Part shown: positions 25,096 to 37,241 of the stretch, one piece after another | Numbering within the stretch: position 1 is the first letter of the stretch | Layout of the letters: every line of letters starts with the position of its first letter | Assembly (NCBI RefSeq): GCF_003254575.1 | Contig: NZ_QJUA01000003.1 | Coordinates: forward strand, 1 to 64,000 | DNA length: 64,000 nucleotides | Direction: 5' to 3' | DNA from: Mycobacterium kyogaense | Lineage (GTDB): Bacteria > Actinomycetota > Actinomycetes > Mycobacteriales > Mycobacteriaceae | The notes under the pieces: model-generated | The model's input: only the letters and a program-made list of their open reading frames with translations | The model's database searches: none | Told to the model about the DNA's origin: nothing | Made by a program: the position numbers and the translations under genes

Positions 25096-26517
25096 TCAGC
25101 GACGGTTCAGGTAGCGCAGAGCTGATCGGGCGGCGTTGTGCCCGCACATGCCGTGCGCGCCGACCCCCGGCGGGGTGGCAGCGGAGCAGATGAACATGCC
25201 GGGCACTCCGGTGCTGTACGGATCCATGGCCAGGCGAGGCCGTATGACGATCTGCTTGGGGTCGTTGCGGCCGGTGGCAATGTCTCCGCCGACGTAGTTG
25301 GGATTGTGTTCGGCCAGCGCGACCGGTCCGCGTGTGTGGACGTTCACGACGCGGTCCCGGAAACCGGGCGCGAAACGTTCGATCTGCTCCAGGATCGCTT
25401 CGGTCGCGTCTCCGGTGTAACCGTGCGGAACGTGGGCATAGGCCCAAATGGGATTGCGTCCGTTGGCACTTCGCGTGGGGTCGGCGAGATACTGCTGGCA
25501 GACCAGGACGAAGGGCCGGGCCGGCATCCGGCCGGCGGCCACCTCGCGTTCGGCGGCGACGATCTCCTCGGTGGCGCCGGCGACGTGAACGGTGCCGGCA
25601 CGTCCGCAGTCGGGACTGGTCCACGGGATGTCACCGTCGAGGGCGATGTCGATCTTGAACGCTGCCGCGCCGTGCCGGTAGTGCCGGTAGGCGCGGCTCA
25701 CGCGGCTCGGCAGTGCGTCTCCGGCGATGTCGGCGACCGCACGCGGGGCGAGATCGAAGAGCACCACGTCTGCCAGGGGCAGCTGCTTGAGCGAGCTCAC
25801 CAGGACGCCCGTCTCGGTCTTGCCGCCCAAGTCGGCCAGCCGCGCCACCATCGCTGCGGATATGGCTGCCGAGCCACCTTCGGCGACGGGCCAACCGTAC
25901 CTGTGCCCTGCTGCGGTGATCATCAATCCGACCGACGAGGATGCCGGCCGGGTCAGAGGGTAGTAGACGTGCGCCGCGACCCCCATGAACAGTGCCCGGG
26001 CGCGCTCGCTTCGCCACTTGCGAGCCATGACGGTAGCCGGGAGCAACGCCTGCACTCCGAACGCGGACAAAGCAATCGGATGTCGAGGCACGTGCACGAT
26101 GGGCCTGAAGACATCCTCGCGCAGCATGTCGAAGCGGCGGGCCAGCGGCTCGAACACGTGCTCCCAGGTACGCCCGTCGCGGCTGTCGAACTGAGCGGCA
26201 GTGTCGGCAATCGAGGTGTGCAGGCTTGCGGCACTGCCGTCGTCGAACGGATGGGCGGCGTCGATGTCGGGATAGCGCCATCGCAGCCCGTAGTCGGCCA
26301 GCGGCTGCGACTGGATGAACGGCGAGGCAGCAGTCATCGTGTGGATTGCCGAGCAGTCGTCGTGCAGCAGCCCGGGCAGGGTGAGTTCGCTGGTTCGGGT
26401 ACCGCCACCGAGAGTGTCGGCGGCCTCCACGACGGTCACGTCGACGCCGCGCTCAGCGAGAGTGAGTGCTGCGGCCAAACCGTTGGGGCCCGACCCCACC
26501 ACGATGGCGGCGCTCAT
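25096..26517 (-). CDS. CrtI-like FAD-dependent oxidoreductase
   Basis: A 473-residue flavoprotein of the phytoene desaturase / PYROXD2-like group. The Rossmann site is VVGSGPNGLAAALTLAERGVDVTVVEAADTLGGGTRTSE at residues 5-43. The C-terminal FAD contact is GMFICSAATPPGVGAHGMCGHNAARSAL. AYAHVPHGYTGDATEAILEQIERFAPGFRD before the end is characteristic. It probably oxidises or isomerises double bonds in a hydrophobic substrate; no carotenoid genes surround it, so a carotenoid role is not supported. The ATG at 26517 overlaps the DUF3556 gene stop by four bases. Longer upstream extensions are shadows of that gene. Confidence 0.87.
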   Translation of the reverse strand: MSAAIVVGSGPNGLAAALTLAERGVDVTVVEAADTLGGGTRTSELTLPGLLHDDCSAIHTMTAASPFIQSQPLADYGLRWRYPDIDAAHPFDDGSAASLHTSIADTAAQFDSRDGRTWEHVFEPLARRFDMLREDVFRPIVHVPRHPIALSAFGVQALLPATVMARKWRSERARALFMGVAAHVYYPLTRPASSSVGLMITAAGHRYGWPVAEGGSAAISAAMVARLADLGGKTETGVLVSSLKQLPLADVVLFDLAPRAVADIAGDALPSRVSRAYRHYRHGAAAFKIDIALDGDIPWTSPDCGRAGTVHVAGATEEIVAAEREVAAGRMPARPFVLVCQQYLADPTRSANGRNPIWAYAHVPHGYTGDATEAILEQIERFAPGFRDRVVNVHTRGPVALAEHNPNYVGGDIATGRNDPKQIVIRPRLAMDPYSTGVPGMFICSAATPPGVGAHGMCGHNAARSALRYLNRR

Positions 26518-28274
26518 CGCACTGCGGTGTGTGGACGCGGGATGGCGAGCCGCACCGGCAACTGGTCGCCGGGCTCGGGCCACGGCTGACGGGCGGTCAT
26601 GTCGGCGACCTCGACGTAACCACGCTCGATCACACCAGCTTTGGCGTCGACGATGCGGTAGGCCTGCCACGAGCGGTGGATCGGTTGGCCCTCGAGAAGG
26701 ATGACCCGAACGTCGCCTTCGGCGAAGTCGCAGCGCCGTTGGAGAGCGTCGATGAGGTGTTCGTTGTGCAGATGGCCCTCACCGAAATTCCAACCGATGA
26801 GCGGGCCGGCCATGTACTCGCCGTCGCGGATGACGTAGTCCCTCTCGTCGTCCACCGCGCGGGCCACCAACCCGTTGAGGGCGCGGCCGTGCGTGTGCAT
26901 GGAGCGCCAGGCCAGCATCTTGTCGAGCATCACCTCGGCGACGTCCGGCCCGTAGAGCGTGGCGAGCTGGCGGTTGGCCAGCGCAGAACACTTGCGCACG
27001 TTGGCTTCTATCGTGTCCTCGACACCGGGTCGCAGGCACCAAGCCGACGCTGCCCAGTTGCCCGCGTAGTAGCGCATGGCCGGCAGGAAGGACACCTTGT
27101 CGGGGAACAGGTTTCCGATGATGGGCACCAGCACCAGGCAGACCGCGAGGATGGCCAGGAGCAGAGGTGACGTCATGTCGGTGACGCGGTAGTCGCTGTA
27201 TCCGCCGTAGAGGTAGAACACCGAGATGATGAAGAAGGCGTTCCACTCCAACGGAACCCCCATGGGGATCGTGGAGGTGATCGTGAGGTGAAACAGCACC
27301 ATGAAGATGATCGCGCCCCACAGCCACGGCCCGTGCGACGGTGCGAAGAACACCAGATACAGCGGAACGATGAACTCCGAGGTGGTGCCGCCGACGTGGG
27401 CGAGCAACTGCGGCAGCCGTGAGGGGCGCAGGTCGTTCACCGGATCGCGCCACATCAGGCGTTTGGCCCACTTGGCAGGGATGAGCACGGGATTGTTGCT
27501 CATCATCACGGCCATCACGTAAGGGAAGTGGTGATTGAGTTTGGACGTCGCCGCACCCCACCACAGGGCGAGCAGGATGAGCTTGAACGCGGCGATCTGG
27601 TCGACCAGAGGAAAGAAGAACACGATCAGCGTCAGGCCGTAGTGTTCGGCGCGTGCCGCCAGGAACACGGTCTTGTCGCGCAGCCCGAGCAGCACCAGCG
27701 CCGCCAGCGTGGGGATTACCAGCGTGGGGTCGAGCAGTCCGACATCGCCACGAGCGGTCACGGGGCCACCGGTGCCCGGCGCGAGCAGCGTCCACACCAG
27801 CGAACCGAGCACTGTCGCATACAGCGCAACGTCGGCGGGAGTGCGGGTGTCGCCGCGGGTCAGGGGCACCTTGTCGGGCCACGGCGGCAACCGGATGGTG
27901 CCGGGGCGCAGCCAGTAGAGAAACCCACCCAGGGGCGGTAGGAAGCGCAGCGTCAGCGGTCCGGAGCCGCAACCGAGACCCAACACTTCGAACAGCAGAG
28001 TGAAAACGACGAGCTTCTGATAGACGATCGGCTGGGTCCACCACGACGTCAGGTCAGTCACACTCCCCAGTCCGGGGGTCAACGAGATGACCGCAACAGC
28101 GCCGCCGAGATATCCCGCGAGCTTCAGCACATAGAGCAGGTAGACGGCGTACGGGGTGCCGAAGCCATTGTCGGCCCAGTGGCGGGTCATGATCTGCAGG
28201 CGTTGCCACCGGGGACGGTCACGCCAGACGGCCGCGTCGGCGTCGGCAGGCAGGTTCGGCTTGGTGAAACTCAT
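26514..28274 (-). CDS. DUF3556-type multi-pass membrane protein
   Basis: A 586-residue integral membrane protein that I believe belongs to the mycobacterial DUF3556 family; its function is unknown. The first 60 residues are cytoplasmic. About nine to ten hydrophobic segments follow (for example YAVYLLYVLKLAGYLGGAVAVI, LVVFTLLFEVLGL, WGAIIFMVLFHLTITSTIPMG, LLLAILAVCLVLVPIIGNLF). The last 190 residues are soluble (CRPGVEDTIEANVRKCSALANRQLATLYG to MAGPLIGWNFGEGHLHNEHLIDALQRRC). Conserved-looking His, Asn and Trp clusters (SKLNHHFPY, NFGEGHLHNEHL) suggest an enzyme rather than a simple transporter. It lies 17 bases behind the acyl-CoA ligase and overlaps the FAD enzyme. Confidence 0.72.
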   Translation of the reverse strand: MSFTKPNLPADADAAVWRDRPRWQRLQIMTRHWADNGFGTPYAVYLLYVLKLAGYLGGAVAVISLTPGLGSVTDLTSWWTQPIVYQKLVVFTLLFEVLGLGCGSGPLTLRFLPPLGGFLYWLRPGTIRLPPWPDKVPLTRGDTRTPADVALYATVLGSLVWTLLAPGTGGPVTARGDVGLLDPTLVIPTLAALVLLGLRDKTVFLAARAEHYGLTLIVFFFPLVDQIAAFKLILLALWWGAATSKLNHHFPYVMAVMMSNNPVLIPAKWAKRLMWRDPVNDLRPSRLPQLLAHVGGTTSEFIVPLYLVFFAPSHGPWLWGAIIFMVLFHLTITSTIPMGVPLEWNAFFIISVFYLYGGYSDYRVTDMTSPLLLAILAVCLVLVPIIGNLFPDKVSFLPAMRYYAGNWAASAWCLRPGVEDTIEANVRKCSALANRQLATLYGPDVAEVMLDKMLAWRSMHTHGRALNGLVARAVDDERDYVIRDGEYMAGPLIGWNFGEGHLHNEHLIDALQRRCDFAEGDVRVILLEGQPIHRSWQAYRIVDAKAGVIERGYVEVADMTARQPWPEPGDQLPVRLAIPRPHTAVR

Positions 28275-28291
28275 TGTCAGGGTCTCTCGGG

Positions 28292-29773
28292 CTATGCGGT
28301 GGACGATGTGGGTGTGCCGAGCTGACGGCGCAGGGCAGGCTTGTCGATTTTCCCGATGGGATTCTTTGGAATCGACTGCGTCAAGACGATTTTCGGTCGC
28401 TTGTACTTGGCCAGTGACGTCGCGACGTGCGCGGCCAGTTCACCGTCTGTGACGTCGCTGCCAGATTTGGGGGTGACGAAGGCGATGGGCACCTGGCCGT
28501 AGACGGGGTCGGGCCGGCCGACCACGGCCGCCTCGTGAACTCCGGGGTGCTGGTAGAGCACCCCTTCGATCTCCTTGGGGTAGATGTTCTCTCCCCCTCG
28601 AATGATCATGTCTTTCGCACGATCGACGAGCGTGAGGTACCCATCGTCATCCATGACCCCGATGTCGCCGGTGCGCAGCCACCCGTCGACCAAGGTCTTG
28701 GCTGTTTCGTCCGGTTCGTTCAAATACCCCCGCATCACGGTGGGTCCTTGTATGGCGACTTCGCCGGGTGACCCGTCGGTGATCACAGATCCATTGGCGG
28801 CCAGAATCGCCACCCGCTGACCGGGCAGCGTGATGCCGACTGTCCCGGGCTTGCGATTACCGTGCCGCGGGTTGGTGGTTGACGCACACGTCGCCTCTGA
28901 CAGGCCGTAGCCTTCGATGATCGGCACACCGTAGCGCCGCTCGAAGGCGGACATCAGTCGCGGCGCCATCGGTGCGGCACCGCAGATGGCGAACTCCAGG
29001 GAACTGGTGTCGGGACCCACCTCGGGAGGAAGCGCCTCGAGCATGGCGTAGATGGTGGGAACGGCCGAAAAGAAGGTGGGCCGGTAGCGCTCCACCAGGT
29101 CGAAGAAGGTGCGCGGATCGAACCGGCCCGCGACGGTAGCTCGTCCACCGACCAGCAGTGGCGACAAGACGCTGACGACGATCCCGTTGACGTGGAACAA
29201 CGGCAAGATGAGCAGCGAGTGCGTTTCGGGACCGCTGCCCATTGCGTCGGCGATCGACTCCGCCATCGCGAGCACGTTGCCGTGCGTCAACACGACGCCC
29301 TTCGGCCGACCCGTCGTCCCACTGGTGTAGACGATCAGAGCGACGTCATCGCTCCGGTGTACCACCGGCGGCAGCACCGGAATCGGGTTGGTCTCAGAGG
29401 GTTCGCTCAGCCGGTCGACGGCCAGCGTGGCGACAGAATCGAAATCCGCTTCGCCGTCGGTGACGATCACGCGCGCTCCCGAGTCGCCGAGCTGGTGAGC
29501 TACTTCTCGCGGTGTCAACGAGGGATTGACCGGGGTGACAGCCGCCCCAAGCTTCCATGCAGCGAACAGCGCGATGATCAGCTCGACCCGGTTCGGGAGC
29601 TTGACGGCAATGACGTCACCCGGCCGGACGCCGAACGCTGCCAGGCGAGCAGACGCGTGATTGATGCGGGCGGCGACTGCGGCGTTCGACAACGTCCCGT
29701 TGTGCTCATCGGACAACGCGGGCTGGTTCGGATCCACCCGAACACGGTGTAAAAACAGTTCGGCGAAGTGCAT
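28292..29773 (-). CDS. Acyl-CoA synthetase (AMP-binding, FadD type)
   Basis: A 493-residue acyl-CoA ligase. The ATP signature is IVYTSGTTGRPKGVVLTHGN (about residues 147-166). EGYGLSEATC, WLRTGDIGVMDDDGYLTLVDRAKDMIIRGGENIYPKEIE and the catalytic lysine in NPIGKIDKPALRR complete the set. It activates a carboxylic acid as acyl-AMP then acyl-CoA; the substrate is unknown. ATG 29773 follows AGGAGCCTGCG. It heads the five-gene operon running to 24319. A PucR-type regulator lies 129 bases upstream on the same strand. Confidence 0.9.
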   Translation of the reverse strand: MHFAELFLHRVRVDPNQPALSDEHNGTLSNAAVAARINHASARLAAFGVRPGDVIAVKLPNRVELIIALFAAWKLGAAVTPVNPSLTPREVAHQLGDSGARVIVTDGEADFDSVATLAVDRLSEPSETNPIPVLPPVVHRSDDVALIVYTSGTTGRPKGVVLTHGNVLAMAESIADAMGSGPETHSLLILPLFHVNGIVVSVLSPLLVGGRATVAGRFDPRTFFDLVERYRPTFFSAVPTIYAMLEALPPEVGPDTSSLEFAICGAAPMAPRLMSAFERRYGVPIIEGYGLSEATCASTTNPRHGNRKPGTVGITLPGQRVAILAANGSVITDGSPGEVAIQGPTVMRGYLNEPDETAKTLVDGWLRTGDIGVMDDDGYLTLVDRAKDMIIRGGENIYPKEIEGVLYQHPGVHEAAVVGRPDPVYGQVPIAFVTPKSGSDVTDGELAAHVATSLAKYKRPKIVLTQSIPKNPIGKIDKPALRRQLGTPTSSTA

Positions 29774-29902
29774 CGCAGGCTCCTGACGTGGGTATTTCTG
29801 CCGATTCGCTCACACTATTTCCGTTGTAGTGATGAACGCCATAGGCCGACTCCATGAAGGAACACGTCACATTTGTGGTCTCCGCACGAAAATCTACGAG
29901 CG
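29774..29902 (-). promoter_or_regulatory. Upstream region of the fadD-DUF3556 operon
   Basis: 129 bases between the PucR-type regulator and the acyl-CoA ligase, locally AT-richer than the flanks. On the minus strand GGAAATAGTGTG contains TAGTGT, which fits TAnnnT, but no good -35 stands before it. A regulator site would be expected here. I cannot name one with confidence. Confidence 0.35.
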
Positions 29903-31171
29903 TCAGCGCGTGGCCGCGGAGGACGACAGCAACGACGGACCCATCCATCGGCATGCTGTCAGCGCGATCTGGATGTTGACCACGACATCCGGTTCGTCGA
30001 ACGAGGCCGAGCAGGCCTCCATCGCCTGCGCGACCCTGTATTGAATCGTGTTGCGGTGCAGAAACATTGCGCTAGCAGTCCCAGCGAAGCTGCGGTTCCG
30101 GGCGAGGAACTCCCGCAATGTGTTGCGAAGCAATCCGGAGCGTTCGTCATCGACAGCCAGCGCTCCGAGCGTTCGCTGCACGAACATCCGGAGATCGGGC
30201 ATGTTCGTCGCCATCAACGCAACAGGTGCGACATCGTCGTAGCACACCAGTCGACCAACGGCTGACCCTCCGGACAGCGCAACCACTTTGGCCCGTTCCG
30301 CTTCACTCAGTGATCGGCGGAACCCCTCGACACCGTGGCCGCACCCGCTCATTGCGACCCGAACCGCAAGATCGCTGTGCTCGAGAACTGACCGCACAGT
30401 CGCGACGTCGATGGTGTCGATCGGCCACCACAGACGCACCTCCCGTTCGTCAGTCGGCACCATCAGTGCGGTCTCCGAGGTACCCAGCACCCGTCCCAGT
30501 GCCGAGCGCGCTCGATCGAAGACATCACCGACGTCGCGGGTGGCCACGACATTGTCCGGCCACATCACCGCCGCGACGTGGGAGCGGTCCAAGCGGTAGT
30601 CGAGTGCGTCTTCGGCCTTCGCGATGTCGGCGGCCCCACCGGCGAGCAGCTCGTTCACCCAGTGCTGACGCAGGCCGCTACGGCTGCCCACCCAGCGGTC
30701 GCGCTCCTGCTCATAGGCAACCCCCACCTGGTCACAGATGCGGTCGATCCAAGCAGCAGCCCGATGGACCAGCTGGCGTGCTGCGGGAAGCGCGTCGTCG
30801 GCGGGGGTGTGCGCTGCCAGGAGCGCCATCGCCTGGTCGACGAAGCGCCCATGCCCGATGCGGTATGCGCGGATGAGCGCCGACAGCGCGACGTCTCGTT
30901 GGGCCATGGCGCGCGCGTAGGCCAGCGCGGCGCTGGGCGCCTCGACATCCGCCTCGTCACCGCCGTATTCCAGGAAGTGGATCGCGGCGATGACGTTCTC
31001 GGTGATGCTCGCGTGAAGAAGCTCCACCATGCGGGAATCGTCGTCGAGGGAACGGATCTCTGCGCGCGTGACCGAGACCAGCTCCGCAATGAACTGCTCG
31101 CGTCGCGCACGCATCTGTTGCGCTGCCGACGATGCGTATGCACTGCCATGGTCGAAGTCATCGCCGGCCAT
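29903..31171 (-). CDS. PucR-family transcriptional regulator
   Basis: A 422-residue regulator of the PucR/CdaR type. The N-terminal half is helical, with a conserved alpha-rich sensor-like region (HASITENVIAAIHFLEYGG, LIRAYRIGHGRFVDQAMALL). A GGDEF-like middle (DVGDVFDRARSALGRVLG) precedes the C-terminal helix-turn-helix LLRNTLREFLARNRSFAGTASAMFLHRNTIQYRVAQAMEAC. In mycobacteria such genes commonly sit beside acyl-CoA ligase or cytochrome P450 genes and are presumed to sense their substrates. ATG 31171 is chosen. A GTG ten codons upstream is possible. Its position just upstream of the fadD operon suggests control of that operon. Confidence 0.85.
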   Translation of the reverse strand: MAGDDFDHGSAYASSAAQQMRARREQFIAELVSVTRAEIRSLDDDSRMVELLHASITENVIAAIHFLEYGGDEADVEAPSAALAYARAMAQRDVALSALIRAYRIGHGRFVDQAMALLAAHTPADDALPAARQLVHRAAAWIDRICDQVGVAYEQERDRWVGSRSGLRQHWVNELLAGGAADIAKAEDALDYRLDRSHVAAVMWPDNVVATRDVGDVFDRARSALGRVLGTSETALMVPTDEREVRLWWPIDTIDVATVRSVLEHSDLAVRVAMSGCGHGVEGFRRSLSEAERAKVVALSGGSAVGRLVCYDDVAPVALMATNMPDLRMFVQRTLGALAVDDERSGLLRNTLREFLARNRSFAGTASAMFLHRNTIQYRVAQAMEACSASFDEPDVVVNIQIALTACRWMGPSLLSSSAATR

Positions 31172-31329
31172 CGAGGAACCCAGCGTCCACTCCTCTCTCA
31201 CGCATCCGAACCTGCGGCCAAATGTACGTCGGACGCTGTCCGAGATCTGTGATTCGGATGTTCGCTCGCCGGCGGACCAGCCCAGGTCAGCCCGCGGAAC
31301 GCGAGCAGGGCACCGATCGCCGGCGGACG

Positions 31330-33789
31330 CTAGCTGGCTTCCTCGACGGCGGGCGGCGGCGCGGGCAGCACGGCGAACAGCTCTCGATCCAGGATCTGCC
31401 GCACCGCGGCGCTGTCCTGAGGCAGCACCACGCCGAACGCGTCGACCACCGACGAGCCCAGCGTGGTCACCTTCGCCCAGGCGATGTCGACGCCGTTGCG
31501 CTCGAACACCGCGGTCAACGCCGTCAGCAGCCCCGCACGGTCGGTGGTGCGAATCTCGAGCACCGTGCGCCCGGCGTCGTCGGTGTCGTGCCACAGCACC
31601 CGCGACGGCGCCGCGGGAGCGTGCACGGGCACTGCCGCTCGGATCTCGCCCGCGCGGGTCGACGCCTGCGGATCGCCCTTCTTCTCCAGCGAGGACACGA
31701 CGTCGAGATCTCCGTCGAGAGCGAGGATCACTTGCTGGCGCAGCAGTTCGGCCGCCGGCGGCGACCCGAAATGAGGTGAGACGACGAAGGTGTTAACCGC
31801 CGAACCGTTGTGGCCGTTGACCGACGCCGAATGCACTCGCAGCGAGTTCAGCGCGAGCACCCCGGCGGTCTTCGACAACAGCCCGCGCTGGTCGGGGGCG
31901 ATCATCGTGACGGTGAAGATGTGGGGGCTGTCGCCAGGGGCCAGCTCCACGTGCACGCCCGGCTGGCCGGCCATCTCGAGGAAGCGGGGTTCGATCGGAT
32001 CGGGTTGGGGCAGGGGCTCCCCCGCCATCACCAGCCGGCACCGCCGGACCAGGTCACCGAGCAGCGAGGCCTTCCAGTCACCCCACACACCGGGGCCGGT
32101 GGCCAAGGAATCGGCTTCGGCCAGGGCGTGCAGGAGTTCGAGCACCGTCAGGTCGCCGCCCATCGCGTCGACGACGGTAGCGATGGTCGCCGGATCCTGC
32201 AGATCACGCCGGGTCGCGGTGTGGGGCAACAGCAGGTGATGCCGCACCATCGCGGAAAGAATCGTGATGTCCGACGGCCACAATCCCAGCCTCGTGCCGA
32301 TCTGATGAGCCAGTTCGGCACCGATCACGCTGTGGTCGCCGCCGCGCCCCTTGCCGATGTCGTGGATCAGCGCGCCGAGCACCAACAGGTCCGGCCGGGC
32401 GACTCGGGTGGTCAAAGCGCTTGCCCGCGAAACGGTTTCGACGAGGTGGCGGTCCACGGTCCAGATGTGCACGACGTCGCGGGGCGGCAGGTCGCGGACC
32501 GCACCCCACTCCGGGAACAGCCGGCCCCACAGCCCGGTGCGGTCGAGAGCCTCGATGGTGCCGACCGCTGACGGGCCAGCGGCGAGCATCACCAGCAGAT
32601 CCTTGAGCGCCTGTCGCGGCCACGGCGTCCGCAGTTCCGGCGCCGTCTCCACCAGCCGGCTCAACGTCGACGCCGCCATCGGGAGACCCGTGGTCGCCGA
32701 CGCGGCAGCCACCCGGAGGATGAGCCCCGGGTCGCGTTCGGGACGGGCGTCCCTGGCGAGGATGACTTCGCCGTTGAACTCGATGACACCCTCGTCGAGC
32801 GGCCGCCGCACCGGGCGGCGCAGCGCAGAGAGGCCCCGGCGGGGCAACGCGTTACCGGCCGTGCGAATGCCTGCGTCGACGTAGTAGCTGACCGTGCGGG
32901 CGGCGTCGGAGAGCATGCGGGCCAGATCGAATCGATCCCCGATGCGCAGCGAGGCGCCGATCTCGTCGGCGTGCTGGGCCAGCAGAAGCTCGCGACCGCG
33001 GCCGGCGACCCGGTGCAGCTCGGTGCGGACGTTGAGGAGAGCCAGATGCGCCTCGCCGAGGGTTTCGGTGGGTGAGGCCAGCGATCGGCTCGGGTACACG
33101 TCGGCCAACTGCGCGATGGCCAACGCATTGAGCAGCTGGACGTCGCGCAGGCCGCCGCGCCCGCATTTGAGGTCGGGTTCGGCGCGGTGCGCGATCTGCC
33201 CGCTGCGCTGCCATCGGGCGCGGGTGTGCTCGACGAGTTCCTCGAAACGCGAGCCGATTCCGGTGCGCCACTGCCGCCGGGCGCCACCGATCAACAGCGA
33301 AGACAGGTCCGCGTCCCCGGCGATGTGGCGCGTCTCGAGCATCGCCAGCCCGGCGGAGGTGTCCTCCGCGGCGACCCGCAGCGCCTCGGGCACCGTGCGC
33401 ACGCTGTGGTCGAGGCGAATGTTGGCGTCCCACAACGGGTACCACAACAGCTCGGCGACCTCACTGACGATGTCGGCCGGCATGTTGTCGTGCAGCAGCA
33501 TCAGGTCGAGGTCGGAGTACGGGAGGACTTCACCGCGGCCCAGACCGCCGGTGGCGACGATGGCGAACCCACTGCTGGGGGTGATGCCGATGTCGTTGGC
33601 CTTGGTGGTGAGCCAGAAATCGTAGAGGTCGAGCAGGGCGTCGCGCAGCGCCGCCGAGTCCAATCGGGCTCCCCCGGACCGCAATTGCTCGACGGCAGCG
33701 GTCAGATCGGTTGCCGGAGTTGACGATCCCGCCGCCGGACGCACCCAACGGGGTGCGCCGGCGGCGGGTCGCGGTTGCTGCTCTGTCAT
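31330..33789 (-). CDS. glnD: Bifunctional PII nucleotidylyltransferase/removing enzyme GlnD
   Basis: An 819-residue GlnD that modifies and demodifies the PII protein in response to glutamine. The nucleotidyltransferase site is [40 protein letters not shown] follows. The HD hydrolase is [21 protein letters not shown]. Two C-terminal ACT domains begin near [22 protein letters not shown] and [26 protein letters not shown]. In actinobacteria the enzyme is known to adenylylate rather than uridylylate PII. The ATG at 33789 has GGGAGG seven bases upstream; the open frame continues 34 codons further without similarity. It is the last gene of amt-glnB-glnD. Confidence 0.96.
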   Translation of the reverse strand: MTEQQPRPAAGAPRWVRPAAGSSTPATDLTAAVEQLRSGGARLDSAALRDALLDLYDFWLTTKANDIGITPSSGFAIVATGGLGRGEVLPYSDLDLMLLHDNMPADIVSEVAELLWYPLWDANIRLDHSVRTVPEALRVAAEDTSAGLAMLETRHIAGDADLSSLLIGGARRQWRTGIGSRFEELVEHTRARWQRSGQIAHRAEPDLKCGRGGLRDVQLLNALAIAQLADVYPSRSLASPTETLGEAHLALLNVRTELHRVAGRGRELLLAQHADEIGASLRIGDRFDLARMLSDAARTVSYYVDAGIRTAGNALPRRGLSALRRPVRRPLDEGVIEFNGEVILARDARPERDPGLILRVAAASATTGLPMAASTLSRLVETAPELRTPWPRQALKDLLVMLAAGPSAVGTIEALDRTGLWGRLFPEWGAVRDLPPRDVVHIWTVDRHLVETVSRASALTTRVARPDLLVLGALIHDIGKGRGGDHSVIGAELAHQIGTRLGLWPSDITILSAMVRHHLLLPHTATRRDLQDPATIATVVDAMGGDLTVLELLHALAEADSLATGPGVWGDWKASLLGDLVRRCRLVMAGEPLPQPDPIEPRFLEMAGQPGVHVELAPGDSPHIFTVTMIAPDQRGLLSKTAGVLALNSLRVHSASVNGHNGSAVNTFVVSPHFGSPPAAELLRQQVILALDGDLDVVSSLEKKGDPQASTRAGEIRAAVPVHAPAAPSRVLWHDTDDAGRTVLEIRTTDRAGLLTALTAVFERNGVDIAWAKVTTLGSSVVDAFGVVLPQDSAAVRQILDRELFAVLPAPPPAVEEAS

Positions 33790-33865
33790 GAGTTGTCCTC
33801 CCGGCACTTGATGTTCCAGCGCACCCGGCGCAGGCCGGGAGACGACTCGGTGTTCGACTGGTCTG

Positions 33866-35592
<1,727 letters not shown>

Positions 35593-35670
35593 TCGCAGAT
35601 TCCTCCTTCGTCATGCCACAGCCGCGCGGAATGACGACCGTTGCCTGGGACATGACAATGCGCAGTGGAT

Positions 35671-35740
35671 GTTTCGACGAAGACGCACCGGTGTTTCGCT
35701 CGTGTGAACGGATACGCCGGTCACGTTTCGCTGCTGTTAC
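35671..35740 (-). promoter_or_regulatory. GlnR operator array upstream of amt
   Basis: On the minus strand GTAAC (35740-35736), six bases, GAAAC (35729-35725) is an exact match to the actinobacterial GlnR site gTnAC-n6-GaAAC. After 16 bases comes TTCAC-n6-GAAAC (35708-35693), then six bases, then GCGTC-n6-GAAAC (35686-35671). The last four boxes keep the 11-base periodicity of a tandem GlnR binding site. The array lies 80-150 bases before the amt start. Confidence 0.75.
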
Positions 35741-35762
35741 ATCACGCGATTCGCGGGCACGT

Positions 35763-37202
35763 TCAGCCGAGCAGCGCGTCGACGAAGGCCGCGGGTTCGA
35801 ACGGGGCGAGGTCGTCGGCGCCTTCCCCCAGCCCCACCAACTTCACCGGCACGCCGAGCTCCTGCTGGACCCGGAACACGATGCCGCCCTTGGCGGTGCC
35901 GTCCAGCTTGGTGAGCACGACGCCGGTGATGTCGACGACCTCGGCGAACACCCGGGCTTGGGGCAGGCTGTTCTGTCCGATCGTCGCGTCGAGGACGAGA
36001 AGCACCTCGTCCACCGCGGCACGTTTGCTCACCACGCGCTTGACCTTGCCGAGCTCGTCCATCAGCCCGGTCTTGGTGTGCAGGCGCCCCGCGGTGTCGA
36101 TCACCACGACGTCGGCACCCGCGGCGATCCCGGTGTCGACGGCGTCGAAGGCCACCGACGCCGGATCGGCGCCCTCGGGCCCGCGGACCACCTGGGCGCC
36201 CACCCGGGAAGCCCACGTCTCGAGCTGGTCGGCCGCGGCGGCGCGGAAGGTGTCGGCGGCGCCGAGCACCACGCGGCGGCCGTCGGCCACCAGCACGCGG
36301 GCCAGCTTGCCCACGGTGGTGGTCTTGCCGGTGCCGTTGACGCCGACGACCAGCAGCACCGACGGCTTGTCCTCGTGCGGCAGAGCCCTGATCGAGCGAT
36401 CCAGATCGGTCTTGAGCTCGGAGATCAGCACGTCGCGCAGGACCGCGCGGGCGTCGGCCTCGGTGCGCACGTTGGCCGAGGCCATCCGGGTCCGCAGCGC
36501 GCTCACCACCGATTCGGTGACGACCGGGCCCAGATCGGCGATCAGCAGCGTGTCTTCGATCTCCTCCCACGAGTCCTCGTCGAGATCGCCGCCGCCGAGC
36601 AGGCCCAGCATGCTGCGGCCCAGCGTGTTCTGCGACTTCGCCAGGCGGCCGCGCAGCCGGTCCAGCCGCCCCTCCGCCGGCGCGATGGTGTCGATCTCGG
36701 GGGTGATCTCCGGTGCGGTGTCCGGCGCCACCTCGGGCGTCGGCGCGGGTGGCGCATCGGGCACCACCGCATCGGGCACGACCACATCGGGCACCACCAC
36801 GTCGGGCTCATGCGGCGCCGGTACCTGCACCGGCGGTTCCGGGCGGGCCTCGGTGACCGGATCGGGCAGCCGGACATCGGAGATGCGACGTTTGGGCGCA
36901 TCGCGCGGGATGGTGGCATCATCGCCGACGGCCGGCAGTCCGGTGGTGTCGATACGCTCGGGTGCCTTCGGAGTGCGCGGCGGGGCCTCTGTGGGCGGCT
37001 CGGGCGGCGCCTGGGTGGGCGCCGAGGCCGAGAACGTGATGCCCGAGGCGGCTTTGTAGCCGCCCGACCGATCTACAGGAGTGGCAGTGTCTCGAGCGGA
37101 CAGGCTGATACGACGCCGGCGGTACCGCACCAGGCCCACGACGAGCGCGACGAGCAGCAGGACGGCGATGACCGCGATGGCGATCCAGAGACCCTCACTC
37201 AC
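35763..37202 (-). CDS. ftsY: Signal recognition particle receptor FtsY
   Basis: A 479-residue SRP receptor. Residues 2-24 ([23 protein letters not shown]) form an N-terminal membrane helix followed by a basic patch RYRRRR. A Pro/Glu/Val-rich linker of about 130 residues with [16 protein letters not shown] repeats follows, then the NG domain with [15 protein letters not shown] (about 285), [19 protein letters not shown] and [11 protein letters not shown]. The GTG at 37202 gives an N-terminus aligning with M. tuberculosis FtsY. In-frame sequence upstream overlaps the divergent isomerase gene. It is 170 bases upstream of amt. Confidence 0.95.
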   Translation of the reverse strand: MSEGLWIAIAVIAVLLLVALVVGLVRYRRRRISLSARDTATPVDRSGGYKAASGITFSASAPTQAPPEPPTEAPPRTPKAPERIDTTGLPAVGDDATIPRDAPKRRISDVRLPDPVTEARPEPPVQVPAPHEPDVVVPDVVVPDAVVPDAPPAPTPEVAPDTAPEITPEIDTIAPAEGRLDRLRGRLAKSQNTLGRSMLGLLGGGDLDEDSWEEIEDTLLIADLGPVVTESVVSALRTRMASANVRTEADARAVLRDVLISELKTDLDRSIRALPHEDKPSVLLVVGVNGTGKTTTVGKLARVLVADGRRVVLGAADTFRAAAADQLETWASRVGAQVVRGPEGADPASVAFDAVDTGIAAGADVVVIDTAGRLHTKTGLMDELGKVKRVVSKRAAVDEVLLVLDATIGQNSLPQARVFAEVVDITGVVLTKLDGTAKGGIVFRVQQELGVPVKLVGLGEGADDLAPFEPAAFVDALLG

Positions 37203-37241
37203 CCGGCCATTGTCGCAGGGGCCTCTGTCGGGCCACAGCCG

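Noticed and set aside
35593..35670. Specific -10/-35 for amt
   Set aside because: Several weak hexamers exist in the region between the GlnR array and the GTG, but none is clearly better than the others.
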